A stretch of 35,589 nt of DNA from an uncultured Eubacteriales bacterium. Lineage in GTDB: Bacteria > Bacillota > Clostridia > Oscillospirales > Oscillospiraceae. The translations under genes and the position numbers were made by a program. The stretch spans positions 1 to 35,589 of the forward strand of contig URDG01000027.1 of the NCBI GenBank assembly GCA_900546515.1. The letters are read 5' to 3'. How positions within the stretch are numbered: position 1 is the stretch's first letter; each line of letters opens with the position of its first letter. Of this stretch, positions 14,375 through 22,558 are shown one piece after another. The notes beneath the pieces were generated by a model, which worked only from the letters and a program-made list of their open reading frames with translations, had not been told where the DNA came from and did not search any database.

Positions 14375-16471
14375 ATGAGCACAGTCCCCGAATATTTTGG
14401 CAGTCTCGTTTTTGATGACCGCGTTATGAAAGCAACACTTCCCTCAGGCGTATACCAGTCGCTCAGAAAAACAATAGATGAGGGCGCAAAGCTCGACAGT
14501 GAAGTTGCGGATGCAGTTGCAGTCGCAATGAAGGACTGGGCAGTCGCTCACGGCGCCACCCATTTCACCCATTGGTTCCAGCCCATGACCGGCATCACCG
14601 CCGAAAAGCACGAGAGCTTCATCGCTCCCTCTCCCGACGGCCGCGTCATTATGGAGTTCTCCGGTGACGAGCTCATAAAAGGCGAGCCGGACGCCAGTTC
14701 TTTCCCGTCCGGCGGTCTGCGCGCCACCTTCGAGGCACGCGGCTACACCGCATGGGACCCCACCTCCTACGCATTCATAAAGGGCAAGACCCTGTGCATA
14801 CCCACCGCGTTCTGCTCCTACGGCGGCGAGGCGCTCGATAAGAAGACCCCGCTGCTGCGCTCGATGGAAGCTCTGAACAGGCAGTCCATGCGCATCCTGC
14901 GCCTCTTCGGCAAGACCGACGTCAAGTGCGTGCGCCCCTATGTCGGTCCCGAGCAGGAGTATTTCCTTGTCGACAAGGAAATGTATAAGAAACGCAAGGA
15001 CCTCATGTTCACCGGGCGCACCCTGTTCGGCGCAAAGCCGCCCAAGGGTCAGGAGCTTGACGACCACTACTTCGGCGTTATAAAGCCGAGAGTCGAGGCA
15101 TACATGGCCGATCTTGACGATGAGCTGTGGAAGCTCGGCGTGCTGGCAAAGACGGAACACAACGAGGTCGCTCCCGCGCAGCACGAGCTTGCCCCGATCT
15201 ACGCGAGCGCAAACGTAGCCACCGACCACAACCAGCTCACCATGGAGATCATGCAGAAGGTCGCCGACAGGCACGGCCTTGTGTGCCTGCTCCACGAAAA
15301 GCCCTTCGCCGGTGTGAACGGCAGCGGCAAGCACAATAACTGGTCCATTTCCACAGATACCGGCATAAACCTCCTCTCCCCCGGCGACACCCCCTATGAC
15401 AACGCTCAGTTCCTCGTTTTTCTGTGCGCAGTCATCAAGGCAGTCGACGATTATCAGGATCTGCTGCGCATGAGCGTGGCGACTGCCGGCAACGACCACC
15501 GTCTCGGCGCAAACGAAGCTCCTCCTGCCGTCATCTCCATCTTCCTCGGCGACGAGCTGACCGCAGTTCTCGAATCCATTGAGGGCGACAAGCCTTACAG
15601 CGCGGCCGAAAAGTCCCAGATGAAGCTCGGCGTGCATGTCCTGCCGCGCTTTGCCAAGGACAGCACCGACCGCAACCGCACTTCCCCGTTTGCTTTCACA
15701 GGCAACAAGTTTGAGTTCCGCATGCTCGGCTCCTCCAACTCCATCGCCTGCGCAAACATCATGCTCAATGCATCCGTGGCAGAATCTCTGAGAGTCTTTG
15801 CCGACCGTCTCGAAAAAGCCGGCGACTTTGAGGCCGAGATGCACGAGCTTATCAAGGAATGCATCACCAAGCACAAGCGCATCATCTTCAACGGCAACGG
15901 CTACGACGACAGCTGGATCAGAGAAGCAACCGAAAAGCGCGGCCTTCTCAATCTGCGCACCACCCCCGACTGCATGCCTACCGTTCTTTCCGCAAAGAAC
16001 ATGGATATGCTCATCCGCCACAAGGTCTTCACCGAGGCCGAGCTCCGCTCCCGCTATGAGATCATGATGGAGAACTACGACAAGACCGTCAGTATCGAGG
16101 CGCACACCATGGTCGACATGGCCAAGAAGGAGATCCTGCCTGCGATCGACGCCTACATCTCCGATCTCTCCGCAGGTGTCAGCGCCAAAAAGGCCGCCGA
16201 CAGCGAAGCAAGCTGCCGTTATGAGACCAAGCGCATCCGCCGCCTGTCCGCTCTGCTCGATCAGATCGACGAGGCCGTGGACGATCTCGAAGGCGCGCTT
16301 GTGTCCATGAGCACGCTCGGCGATGCCACGGCGCAGGCCGATTTCATCCGCGACGAGGTCATCCCGAAGATGAGCCTTGTCAGAGTTCCCGCCGACGAGG
16401 CCGAAACTCTCACCGCCGAAAAATACTGGCCGTTCCCGACTTACGGCGATCTTCTTTTCGGCGTGCGCTGA
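14375..16471 (+). CDS. glnN: Type III glutamine synthetase
   Basis: Makes glutamine from glutamate, ammonia and ATP. At 698 residues it has the length typical of the large GSIII class. Motifs include ATHFTHWFQPMTG, YVGPEQEYFLVD, AKTEHNEVAPAQHELAP, GVNGSGKHNNWS and NDHRLGANEAPPAVIS, all class III features. A C-terminal helical region (about 590-698) is also typical. AAAGGA lies ten bases upstream of the ATG. It has its own promoter and attenuator and stands beside asnB, opposite the type I enzyme, so the locus holds two glutamine synthetases of different classes. Confidence 0.97.
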   Translation: MSTVPEYFGSLVFDDRVMKATLPSGVYQSLRKTIDEGAKLDSEVADAVAVAMKDWAVAHGATHFTHWFQPMTGITAEKHESFIAPSPDGRVIMEFSGDELIKGEPDASSFPSGGLRATFEARGYTAWDPTSYAFIKGKTLCIPTAFCSYGGEALDKKTPLLRSMEALNRQSMRILRLFGKTDVKCVRPYVGPEQEYFLVDKEMYKKRKDLMFTGRTLFGAKPPKGQELDDHYFGVIKPRVEAYMADLDDELWKLGVLAKTEHNEVAPAQHELAPIYASANVATDHNQLTMEIMQKVADRHGLVCLLHEKPFAGVNGSGKHNNWSISTDTGINLLSPGDTPYDNAQFLVFLCAVIKAVDDYQDLLRMSVATAGNDHRLGANEAPPAVISIFLGDELTAVLESIEGDKPYSAAEKSQMKLGVHVLPRFAKDSTDRNRTSPFAFTGNKFEFRMLGSSNSIACANIMLNASVAESLRVFADRLEKAGDFEAEMHELIKECITKHKRIIFNGNGYDDSWIREATEKRGLLNLRTTPDCMPTVLSAKNMDMLIRHKVFTEAELRSRYEIMMENYDKTVSIEAHTMVDMAKKEILPAIDAYISDLSAGVSAKKAADSEASCRYETKRIRRLSALLDQIDEAVDDLEGALVSMSTLGDATAQADFIRDEVIPKMSLVRVPADEAETLTAEKYWPFPTYGDLLFGVR

Positions 16472-16504
16472 TCTGCTTTCTCACTTTTCCTCATAAAAAA
16501 TTTC

Positions 16505-16548
16505 AGCACAAGGCAGCGGTCTCATAGCCGCTGCCTTGTGCTGCTTTT
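16505..16548 (+). terminator. glnN terminator
   Basis: A 15-bp perfect stem, AGCACAAGGCAGCGG with CCGCTGCCTTGTGCT, then GCTTTT. It closes the asnB-glnN unit. Confidence 0.9.
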
Positions 16549-16558
16549 AAAATAATAC

Positions 16559-16588
16559 GGGCGCGGCATTTGGGAGACTGCCGCGTCC
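16559..16588 (-). terminator. Terminator downstream of the small membrane gene
   Basis: Minus-strand stem GGACGCGGCA with TGCCGCGCCC (one mismatched pair), followed by GTATTATTTT. It is positioned to end the leftward transcript from the 34-residue gene. Confidence 0.6.
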
Positions 16589-16669
16589 GTTCATATCATG
16601 GCCGCGCCCGAGAGCGCGCCCCTGACAGCATGTTGTTTTCCGGCGCTCACCGCCGGAGGTATACAGGGC

Positions 16670-16774
16670 TCACTTCCTGATGAATTTCCTGTAGCCGTAG
16701 TAGCCGGCCGCGCCTGCGACGGCAGCGCCCAGAATTATAAGAACCGTTTTTATGCCCTTGAGAATTTTCTTCAT
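16670..16774 (-). CDS. 34-residue single-pass membrane peptide
   Basis: A short gene with GGAG nine to ten bases upstream of its ATG and a terminator-like hairpin downstream. The product begins MKKILKGIKTVLIILGAAV, continues with a Gly/Ala-rich hydrophobic stretch and ends with a basic tail (YRKFIRK). One transmembrane helix of about 18 residues is flanked by lysines on both sides. The next gene upstream on this strand is the TetR regulator, about 170 bases away. I do not recognise the family. It could be a membrane-anchored regulator, a modulator of a transporter, or a toxin-like peptide. Confidence 0.55.
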   Translation of the reverse strand: MKKILKGIKTVLIILGAAVAGAAGYYGYRKFIRK

Positions 16775-16944
16775 TTTAAGAGTCTCCTTTTTATTATTAC
16801 AGCTCCGGCACACGCCGCACTGTGCTTTATTTGCTCATATAGTACACCCTGCCTGTGCAAAGCTGTACTGTCAACGCCGCTCAGCTCTTAAAATTTAGGG
16901 CAATCTCTCACAATACGGCAAAAAGCCGACGGGACGGCCGCGAT

Positions 16945-17511
16945 TCAGCGCTGTATTCTGACGGGATATTTCTTCACGGCATTCTCCACGAAGCCGTCTA
17001 CAAGATCGCCGTAATTATCCACCAGAGCGTCTATGTCCTCTTTCATGCGTCCCCAGAGGAAGCGCAGGAAGAAGCCCGCGAATGAATAGCGGCAGAAATC
17101 CGCTATCTCCCTCAGCTTTTCCTCCGGTACGATACGCTCCGACGCCTGCTGGCAGACGACGCGGTAGAACACGTCCTCGCCGAGTGAAAACACGAAGCGC
17201 TCCATGCGGTCGCGCGAGATGGAGTTGAAAATGTGATATATAATAGAAGAATTCTCCCTGCAATCATGCAGGAAAGACTTTGTGGCATACTTCCAGTCGT
17301 CAAACGGGGGCTTCCCGCTGGCATATGTACTCAGCTCTCCGCGCATCCACACATCCAGCAGGTCATATATATCGCTGTAATGATAGTAAAAGGTGTTGGA
17401 GCTTATTTCGCAGCGCCTCACGAGCGCCGAGACCGTAATCTTTTCAAACGGCATTTCCTCGAGCATCTGCTGAAAGGTGCTGAGTATCGCCTTCTGTGTG
17501 TATTGTGCCAT
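16945..17511 (-). CDS. TetR/AcrR-family transcriptional regulator
   Basis: A 188-residue repressor-type protein. The N-terminal DNA-binding domain (about 1-50) has ITVSALVRRCEISSNTFYYH, the usual TetR helix-turn-helix with the following HYSD. The C-terminal half is helical and probably binds a ligand (TetR_C-like, with FLRFLWGRMKEDIDALVD). The start at 17511 has GGGAGG seven bases upstream; a TTG at 17526 is less likely. Inverted repeats at 17555-17574 and 17587-17615 lie upstream and overlap a plausible promoter, so autoregulation is likely. The neighbouring EFR1 gene on the same strand is a possible target. Confidence 0.88.
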   Translation of the reverse strand: MAQYTQKAILSTFQQMLEEMPFEKITVSALVRRCEISSNTFYYHYSDIYDLLDVWMRGELSTYASGKPPFDDWKYATKSFLHDCRENSSIIYHIFNSISRDRMERFVFSLGEDVFYRVVCQQASERIVPEEKLREIADFCRYSFAGFFLRFLWGRMKEDIDALVDNYGDLVDGFVENAVKKYPVRIQR

Positions 17512-17554
17512 CGTATTGCCTCCCAAAACATATGACGATGCCGCGCATCCGAAG

Positions 17555-17574
17555 TGTGTCTATTATCTGACACA
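17555..17574. promoter_or_regulatory. Inverted repeat upstream of tetR-family gene
   Basis: Perfect arms TGTGTC and GACACA around eight bases, 43 bases upstream of the TetR start and within its likely promoter (minus-strand TTGACG at 17588-17593). Size and symmetry suit a TetR-family operator. Confidence 0.5.
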
Positions 17575-17586
17575 ATGGTAAACCGT

Positions 17587-17615
17587 CCGTCAACTGATGT
17601 TCAATTTTAATTGAA
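17587..17615. promoter_or_regulatory. Shared operator-like motif plus AT palindrome
   Basis: CCGTCAACTGATGTT (17587-17601) recurs with one change at 18694-18708. It overlaps TTGACG, the likely -35 of the TetR gene. It runs into a second palindrome, TTCAATT/AATTGAA (17600-17615). Confidence 0.4.
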
Positions 17616-17649
17616 ATACAAGGCTGCTCTTACAAGGCGGCCCTGTTAT

Positions 17650-17692
17650 AAACACCCAGACAGACGTGCCTGCGTCTGTCTGGGTGTTTGTT
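17650..17692. terminator. Terminator after EFR1 gene
   Basis: A perfect 16-bp stem, AAACACCCAGACAGAC with GTCTGTCTGGGTGTTT, and an eight-base loop. On the minus strand it follows the EFR1 stop within 14 bases. The A/T ends make it potentially bidirectional. Confidence 0.85.
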
Positions 17693-17702
17693 TATAGTAC
17701 GC

Positions 17703-18440
17703 TTACAGATAAAATTTCGGCTCTTTTCGTCCGGCGCACTTTGCCGCAAGCGCCGCCTTCGCTGCGAGCAGCGCAGGCTTCGGCACATGGCGCACTTCAA
17801 ACGGGCATACGCTCACACAGCGCATGCAGCTTATGCATTTGTCCGTGTCCGGCTTCATCGGGTCGCCGGGATCTATCGCGCCCGTCGGGCACTCCTGCGC
17901 ACAGGTGCCGCAGCCGCTGCACTCCTTGCCCGACACGGGATGTATCGGCAGACCTTTGTACTTCTTATAATCATGGCTGCCGGGCATTGCCACGGTCGTG
18001 AGCTTTTCCTTCGCCATGAGCCTGCCGAGAAAATCCTTCAGCAGCGCAGTGTCGTCCGCGTCAGGCCGTCCGGCTCCGAAGTGCCTGTCGATAGAGTGCG
18101 GCGCGATCATTTCACAGCCGCCGACGGTACGGAAGCCCTGCCTGCGCGCAAGATCGCTCATCTCGATGAGCGCATCCTCCACCGCGCGGTTGCCGTACAC
18201 CGCTACCATGACTGCCGGGGTCATGCTGCCGCGGATGTTATCCATGCGCTTATACATGGGCGCGGGTATCCTGCCGCCGTACACAGGGAAGCAGAAGAAA
18301 AGAAGGTCGTCCGCCCCGAAGCTGAGGTCATAGTTATAGACTGTTACGTCCAGCGCATCCGCGCCGAGCTCGCCCGAAATCAGCTGCGCAACCTTTTCGG
18401 TGCCGCCCGTCGGGCTGAAATATAAAACATGTGCGTTCAT
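17703..18440 (-). CDS. EFR1-family flavodoxin-ferredoxin protein
   Basis: A cytoplasmic electron carrier of 245 residues. The N-terminal flavodoxin-like domain has the phosphate loop FSPTGGTEKVA (about 7-17) for FMN. The C-terminal domain holds two 4Fe-4S clusters, CSGCGTCAQECP (about 174-185) and CISCMRCVSVCP (about 203-214). A similar domain order occurs in the EFR1 family, whose exact partners are mostly unknown. The start at 18440 has AGAGG seven bases upstream. The gene has its own promoter at 18479-18507 and lies upstream of the TetR gene on the same strand, separated by a terminator. A redox role is supported; substrate unknown. Confidence 0.9.
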   Translation of the reverse strand: MNAHVLYFSPTGGTEKVAQLISGELGADALDVTVYNYDLSFGADDLLFFCFPVYGGRIPAPMYKRMDNIRGSMTPAVMVAVYGNRAVEDALIEMSDLARRQGFRTVGGCEMIAPHSIDRHFGAGRPDADDTALLKDFLGRLMAKEKLTTVAMPGSHDYKKYKGLPIHPVSGKECSGCGTCAQECPTGAIDPGDPMKPDTDKCISCMRCVSVCPFEVRHVPKPALLAAKAALAAKCAGRKEPKFYL

Positions 18441-18478
18441 TTTAATACCTCTCCGTTTTTTGTTGTTCTCCATGCAAC

Positions 18479-18507
18479 AGGATAACACTTTGCGAAAAAA
18501 CCGTCAA
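18479..18507 (-). promoter_or_regulatory. EFR1 gene promoter
   Basis: Minus-strand TTGACG (18502-18507) and TATCCT (18479-18484) with a 17-base spacer. An inverted repeat, AATACA/TGTATT (18509-18525), lies directly upstream of the -35. Confidence 0.6.
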
Positions 18508-18525
18508 TAATACAATACCTGTATT

Positions 18526-18693
18526 TTGCCTAAAAACCACCCGCAGCTGAGGGCATAACGGAGTTTTCGCCGTAAAGCGGAAACCGAATGGCGCGAGCTT
18601 CTTCCGGCGCTGCGAGGCATGCGTGCTCTTGTCAGCCGTGGGGACGTATATTTGCCGGGCTTCGGCAATATAATACAAAAGGTATATCTGCCT
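18526..18693. other. Gene-free stretch with a TTGCCG/CGGCAA hairpin
   Basis: No supported gene. It holds a 6-bp inverted repeat near 18651-18667 that runs into TATAAT without a good -35. Together with flanking promoter elements it forms the divergent control region between the EFR1 and phosphatidyltransferase genes. Confidence 0.35.
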
Positions 18694-18710
18694 CCGTCAA
18701 CTAATGTTGA
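18694..18710. promoter_or_regulatory. Second copy of the shared operator-like motif
   Basis: CCGTCAACTAATGTT, followed by GA, includes a perfect inverted repeat TCAAC/GTTGA. It ends one base before the -35 of the phosphatidyltransferase promoter. It matches 14 of 15 bases at 17587-17601 in front of the TetR gene, so the same regulator may act at both. Confidence 0.45.
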
Positions 18711-18711
18711 G

Positions 18712-18740
18712 TTGAAAAGCGCCGCCGGCTGATTTATATT
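18712..18740 (+). promoter_or_regulatory. Promoter of the phosphatidyltransferase gene
   Basis: TTGAAA (18712-18717) and TATATT (18735-18740) with a 17-base spacer, 46 bases before the start codon. Confidence 0.6.
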
Positions 18741-18786
18741 TAAAACAAGAGCATGTTCAGATCTTAACACGAAGGGAGCAGCATAT

Positions 18787-19344
18787 ATGAACGACAGCAG
18801 CAAAAAGATCTTTACCATACCGAATATTCTCTCCGCTTTCAGGATATGTCTGATCCCGGTGTTCATGTACCTCTATATAAAGCAGCATGACTATAAAATG
18901 ACCTGCGCCGTGCTGCTCATCTCCGGGCTTTCCGATACGCTTGACGGCTTTATCGCGCGGCATTTCAACATGATAAGCGACCTCGGCAAGGCGCTCGACC
19001 CCATTGCAGACAAGCTGACGCAGTTTGCCATGCTCATGTGCCTTGTCAGCCGCTTTCCGATGATGCTCATCCCCCTGCTTGTGCTCGTCGTGAAGGAGCT
19101 ATGCTGCGGGCTGACAAGCCTGATGGTCATAAAGAAGACAGGCGTCGTCCTCCCGGCGAACTGGCACGGCAAGCTCACAACCTTTCTTCTTTATGCAACG
19201 ATGTGCCTGCACCTTGTATGGATAAACATCCCCGCATCCGTTTCCTATGTCACTATAACCGTATGTACCGCCGTAATGCTGATGTCCTTCGTGCTGTACA
19301 TCATGCGCAACGTTCACGCCATGCGCAGCGAGCGCGGCGCATAA
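18787..19344 (+). CDS. CDP-alcohol phosphatidyltransferase (PgsA-like)
   Basis: An integral membrane enzyme that transfers a phosphatidyl group from CDP-diacylglycerol to an alcohol, by similarity most likely glycerol-3-phosphate. The 185 residues match PgsA-type enzymes. The signature DTLDGFIAR followed by GKALDPIADK (about 47-77) gives the D-x2-DG-x2-AR-x8-G-x3-D-x3-D pattern that binds metal and CDP. Hydrophobic helices flank it at about 12-32, 80-105, 125-145 and 150-172. AAGGGAG lies eight bases upstream. It is a single-gene unit with its own promoter and terminator. The alcohol acceptor cannot be read from sequence; phosphatidylglycerophosphate or cardiolipin-type products are possible. 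Confidence 0.88.
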   Translation: MNDSSKKIFTIPNILSAFRICLIPVFMYLYIKQHDYKMTCAVLLISGLSDTLDGFIARHFNMISDLGKALDPIADKLTQFAMLMCLVSRFPMMLIPLLVLVVKELCCGLTSLMVIKKTGVVLPANWHGKLTTFLLYATMCLHLVWINIPASVSYVTITVCTAVMLMSFVLYIMRNVHAMRSERGA

Positions 19345-19368
19345 TAGTTATGTATATAATATTATGTT

Positions 19369-19412
19369 AATCAGAGTCCTGCGGCGGATATTGCCGCAGG
19401 ACTCTGATTTTG
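19369..19412 (+). terminator. Terminator after the phosphatidyltransferase gene
   Basis: Stem AATCAGAGTCCTGCGGC with GCCGCAGGACTCTGATT, a seven-base loop and a short T tail. Confidence 0.9.
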
Positions 19413-19432
19413 TTCACCGCACGCAAAAACAT

Positions 19433-19461
19433 TTGCGTGATCATTGTACGCATGGTATAAT
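19433..19461 (+). promoter_or_regulatory. Promoter of the first MATE gene
   Basis: TTGCGT (19433-19438) and a perfect TATAAT (19456-19461), 17-base spacer, 35 bases before the start codon. Confidence 0.6.
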
Positions 19462-19496
19462 TAAATGTTCAAAAATATATGTCAGAGTAACATGCC

Positions 19497-20915
19497 ATGG
19501 AAGATCAGGAAAAAAACAAGTTTTTACGCATGACGACAGAGCCTGTCGAGCGGCTCGTGTGCAGGATGGCGGTCCCGACCATAATATCAATGCTGGTCAG
19601 CGGCCTGTATAATATTGTAGACACCTTTTTTGTCGGCAGGATAGGCAATGAAGCGACTGCCGGCGTGGGTCTCGTGCTGCCGGTAATGGCAATAATTCAG
19701 GCCTTCGGCTTCTTTTTCGGTCAGGGCTCAGGAAACTACATATCCCGCTCTCTCGGCGCCCGGGACATGAGCCGCGCCGAGGCCATGGCCGCGACGGGCA
19801 GCATATGTGCGCTGCTCTTCGGCGTGCTTATTATGGTGCTCGGGCTCGTGTTCAGCGACGCTGTGCTGTTCGTGCTCGGCGCGCGCGAGGATCTGCTCGA
19901 CGCGCTGACCATACGCTACGCCGGAGAATACCTTGCCATAATCCTCTGCGGCGCGCCGTTTCTGTGCGTGTCCTGTGTGCTGAACAACCAGCTCAGGTTT
20001 CAGGGAAACGCCGTTTTTTCAATGGCCGGCCTTGTATCCGGCGCAGTGCTTAACTGTGCGCTCGATCCGCTGTTCATTTTCACGTTCGGAATGGAGGTAA
20101 AGGGCGCGGCGCTCGCCACAATAGCCGGTCAGCTCGTAAGCTGCGCGCTGCTGTACATAGGTACGCTGCGCAGCGACAGCCTGAAGATACATCTGAAGAA
20201 TTTTTCGCCGACGCCATACTACCTGAAAAACATATGCACCGGCGGTCTTCCCTCGCTCTTCCGGCAGAGCCTGAACAGCTTTTCAACCATGTGCCTCAAC
20301 GCCGCGGCGGCCTCCGCCGTGTCCGCCGCGCTCGCCACGCAGACCGTCGCCGCTTTCACCGTCGTCAGCAAAATTTCCATGCTTGCTTTTTCTGCCGTGC
20401 TCGGCTTCGGTCAGGGTTTCCAGCCCATATGCGGCTTCAATTACGGTGCAAAGCGCTATGACCGCGTGCGTGCGGCGTATATATTCTGTCTTAAGGTCAG
20501 CTTTATTTTTCTCACCGTCATGGCCGTGACCGGCTATATATTTGCCGGAGACATCGTCGCCGTGTTCCGTGACGACGCGCATGTCATCTCCATCGGGCGC
20601 ACCGTCATGCGCTGCCAGTGCTGCACGTTCTGGATGATCGGGCTTGTGGTAATGACGAACATGCTCTACCAGAACATCGGCCGCGTAGTCGGGGGCACGC
20701 TCCTTGCAATAGCGCGCCACGGGCTGTTCTTCATCCCGCTCGTGCTCATCCTGCCAAAGTTCCTTGCCCAGCCCGTATGGGGCGTATACCTCGCGCAGCC
20801 GGCGTCCGATCTGTGCTCGGTTATTACCGCACTCCCGCTCGCCGTGAAAATGTACCGCGAGCTCAGGTCGATGGAAAACCGTCTCCCGGATGTCAGTTCT
20901 CAGACAGCCGTCTGA
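19497..20915 (+). CDS. MATE-family efflux transporter
   Basis: A membrane exporter coupled to Na+ or H+. The 472 residues with about twelve hydrophobic helices in two homologous halves are typical. The first half carries PTIISMLVSGLYNIVDTFFV and the second GFGQGFQPICGFNYGAKRYD, both MATE hallmarks. The ribosome site before the ATG at 19497 is weak; an ATG 33 bases later is a less likely start. It is followed after 54 bases by a PepD-like dipeptidase, with no terminator seen between them. Substrate unknown; drugs or metabolites are both seen in this family. Confidence 0.93.
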   Translation: MEDQEKNKFLRMTTEPVERLVCRMAVPTIISMLVSGLYNIVDTFFVGRIGNEATAGVGLVLPVMAIIQAFGFFFGQGSGNYISRSLGARDMSRAEAMAATGSICALLFGVLIMVLGLVFSDAVLFVLGAREDLLDALTIRYAGEYLAIILCGAPFLCVSCVLNNQLRFQGNAVFSMAGLVSGAVLNCALDPLFIFTFGMEVKGAALATIAGQLVSCALLYIGTLRSDSLKIHLKNFSPTPYYLKNICTGGLPSLFRQSLNSFSTMCLNAAAASAVSAALATQTVAAFTVVSKISMLAFSAVLGFGQGFQPICGFNYGAKRYDRVRAAYIFCLKVSFIFLTVMAVTGYIFAGDIVAVFRDDAHVISIGRTVMRCQCCTFWMIGLVVMTNMLYQNIGRVVGGTLLAIARHGLFFIPLVLILPKFLAQPVWGVYLAQPASDLCSVITALPLAVKMYRELRSMENRLPDVSSQTAV

Positions 20916-20969
20916 ATGAACATATATATCTCCCCGCAAAAAGTATTGCAGCAGAAAGGAATCAACCAA

Positions 20970-22406
20970 ATGAACGTACTGAAGGATATTGAACCCAAAA
21001 GCGTATTCAGATTTTTTGAAGAGCTCTCCGCCATCCCCCGCGGCAGCGGCAACACAAAGGCCGTGAGCGATTATCTGGCCGGATTCGCAAAGGAGCGCGG
21101 ACTTGAGTATTATCAGGACGAGCTGAACAACATCATAATAATCGGGCCTGCAACCCCCGGCTACGAGAACTCCGAGCCGGTGATCATCCAGGGGCATATG
21201 GATATGGTATGCGAAAAAGCGCCCGGCTGCACCAAGGACATGGAGAAAGAAGGACTTGACCTTGCGGTCGAGGGCGACACGGTCTTTGCCCGCGGTACCA
21301 CTCTCGGCGCGGACGACGGCATTGCCGTCGCTATGGCGCTGGCTGTGCTCGACTCCGATGATCTTCCGCATCCGCGCGTGGAGGCCGTGATAACCGTCGA
21401 CGAGGAAGTCGGCATGGACGGCGCGATGGGTATAGACCTCAGTCCGCTCAAGGGCAAGGCTCTTATAAACATCGACTCTGAGGACGAGGGTATCTTCACA
21501 GTCAGCTGCGCTGGCGGCGCACATGTCGAGTGCACGCTGCCTGTCACATTTGAAAGCTTCGCCGGAACCGCGCTCGACATCGCAGTCACGGGACTGCTCG
21601 GCGGCCACTCCGGCGCTGAAATAGACAAGGGCCGTGCAAGCTCCAACATGCTCATGGGCCGCCTGCTGTATGCGCTCGGCAAAGCGACAGATATGCGCCT
21701 TGTCTCCGTGCGCGGCGGTCTGAAAGACAACGCCATTCCCAACGCCTCCTATGCCTCCGTCATAGTGAAGGACGAGGCCGCGGCAAAGAGCGTGTGCGCC
21801 GGTATGGAAAGCATATTCCGCGATGAATACAAAGTGACGGACGGCGGCATCATCGTGAGCGTGTCCGGCGGCGCCGCTGCACCCGCGATGGATAAGCCCT
21901 CTACCGGCAGAGCCGTCTGCTTTTTGATGTGCGCTCCCAACGGCATACAGGCCATGAGCGCCGATATAGCCGGCCTTGTGCAGACCTCGCTCAACCTCGG
22001 CATACTCGTCACAGGCAGCGAGTCGGTATGCGCGTCGTTCAGTGTGCGCTCAAGCGTCGCCAGTCAGAAAACCATGCTCATCGACCGTCTCACCTGCCTG
22101 ACTGAGCAGCTCGGCGGCAGCGTGAGCATCAGCGGAGACTATCCGGGCTGGGCATACAGGCAGGATTCCCCGCTGCGTGATCTACTGGCCGAGGTTTTCA
22201 CCGAGCAGTACGGCCACGCGCCGACAATAGCGGCTATCCACGCCGGACTTGAATGCGGCCTTTTCCTCGGCAAGAAGCCCGAGCTTGACTGCGTTTCCCT
22301 CGGCCCGGATATTGACGACATCCATACTTTCCGGGAGAAGCTGCACATCGCCTCCACTCAGCGCACATGGGCGCTGCTCGTCGAGACTCTCAAGCGGATG
22401 AAATAA
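20970..22406 (+). CDS. pepD: Aminoacyl-histidine dipeptidase (PepD/M20 family)
   Basis: A cytosolic metallo-dipeptidase of the M20 family acting on dipeptides such as Xaa-His. The 478-residue protein has zinc ligands in order: His76 with Asp78 (QGHMDMV), Asp115 (LGADDG), catalytic Glu145 and Glu146 (VDEEVGMDG), and a later Asp in NIDSEDEG. A central dimerisation insert begins near HVECTLPV, and the final ligand His is in DIDDIHTFREK. The start at 20970 has AAAGGA nine bases upstream; an in-frame ATG 54 bases earlier lacks a good site. Probably cotranscribed with the MATE gene. Confidence 0.93.
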   Translation: MNVLKDIEPKSVFRFFEELSAIPRGSGNTKAVSDYLAGFAKERGLEYYQDELNNIIIIGPATPGYENSEPVIIQGHMDMVCEKAPGCTKDMEKEGLDLAVEGDTVFARGTTLGADDGIAVAMALAVLDSDDLPHPRVEAVITVDEEVGMDGAMGIDLSPLKGKALINIDSEDEGIFTVSCAGGAHVECTLPVTFESFAGTALDIAVTGLLGGHSGAEIDKGRASSNMLMGRLLYALGKATDMRLVSVRGGLKDNAIPNASYASVIVKDEAAAKSVCAGMESIFRDEYKVTDGGIIVSVSGGAAAPAMDKPSTGRAVCFLMCAPNGIQAMSADIAGLVQTSLNLGILVTGSESVCASFSVRSSVASQKTMLIDRLTCLTEQLGGSVSISGDYPGWAYRQDSPLRDLLAEVFTEQYGHAPTIAAIHAGLECGLFLGKKPELDCVSLGPDIDDIHTFREKLHIASTQRTWALLVETLKRMK

Positions 22407-22480
22407 GCGGCCGGGGCAGAGAGCGAGAGAGTATCTTTCTTTGCTGTCTGCATCTCCGAAAATGTTATCCGTACAGGCAC

Positions 22481-22512
22481 AAAATGCCGTCCTCAAAAGA
22501 GGACGGCATTTT
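22481..22512. terminator. Terminator between convergent genes
   Basis: A perfect 14-bp stem, AAAATGCCGTCCTC with GAGGACGGCATTTT, and loop AAAA. It can serve both pepD and the leftward lipoprotein gene. Confidence 0.9.
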
Positions 22513-22558
22513 CATACTTGAAAAATGGGTGCGGGAGCTGAGCCGGTAAAAAGCATTT

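Noticed and set aside
14444..16105. A 553-codon minus-strand open frame opposite glnN
   Set aside because: Antisense shadow of the glutamine synthetase III gene, without start signals.
20283..21608. A 441-codon minus-strand open frame
   Set aside because: Spans parts of the MATE and pepD genes on the other strand; both of those carry clear family motifs.
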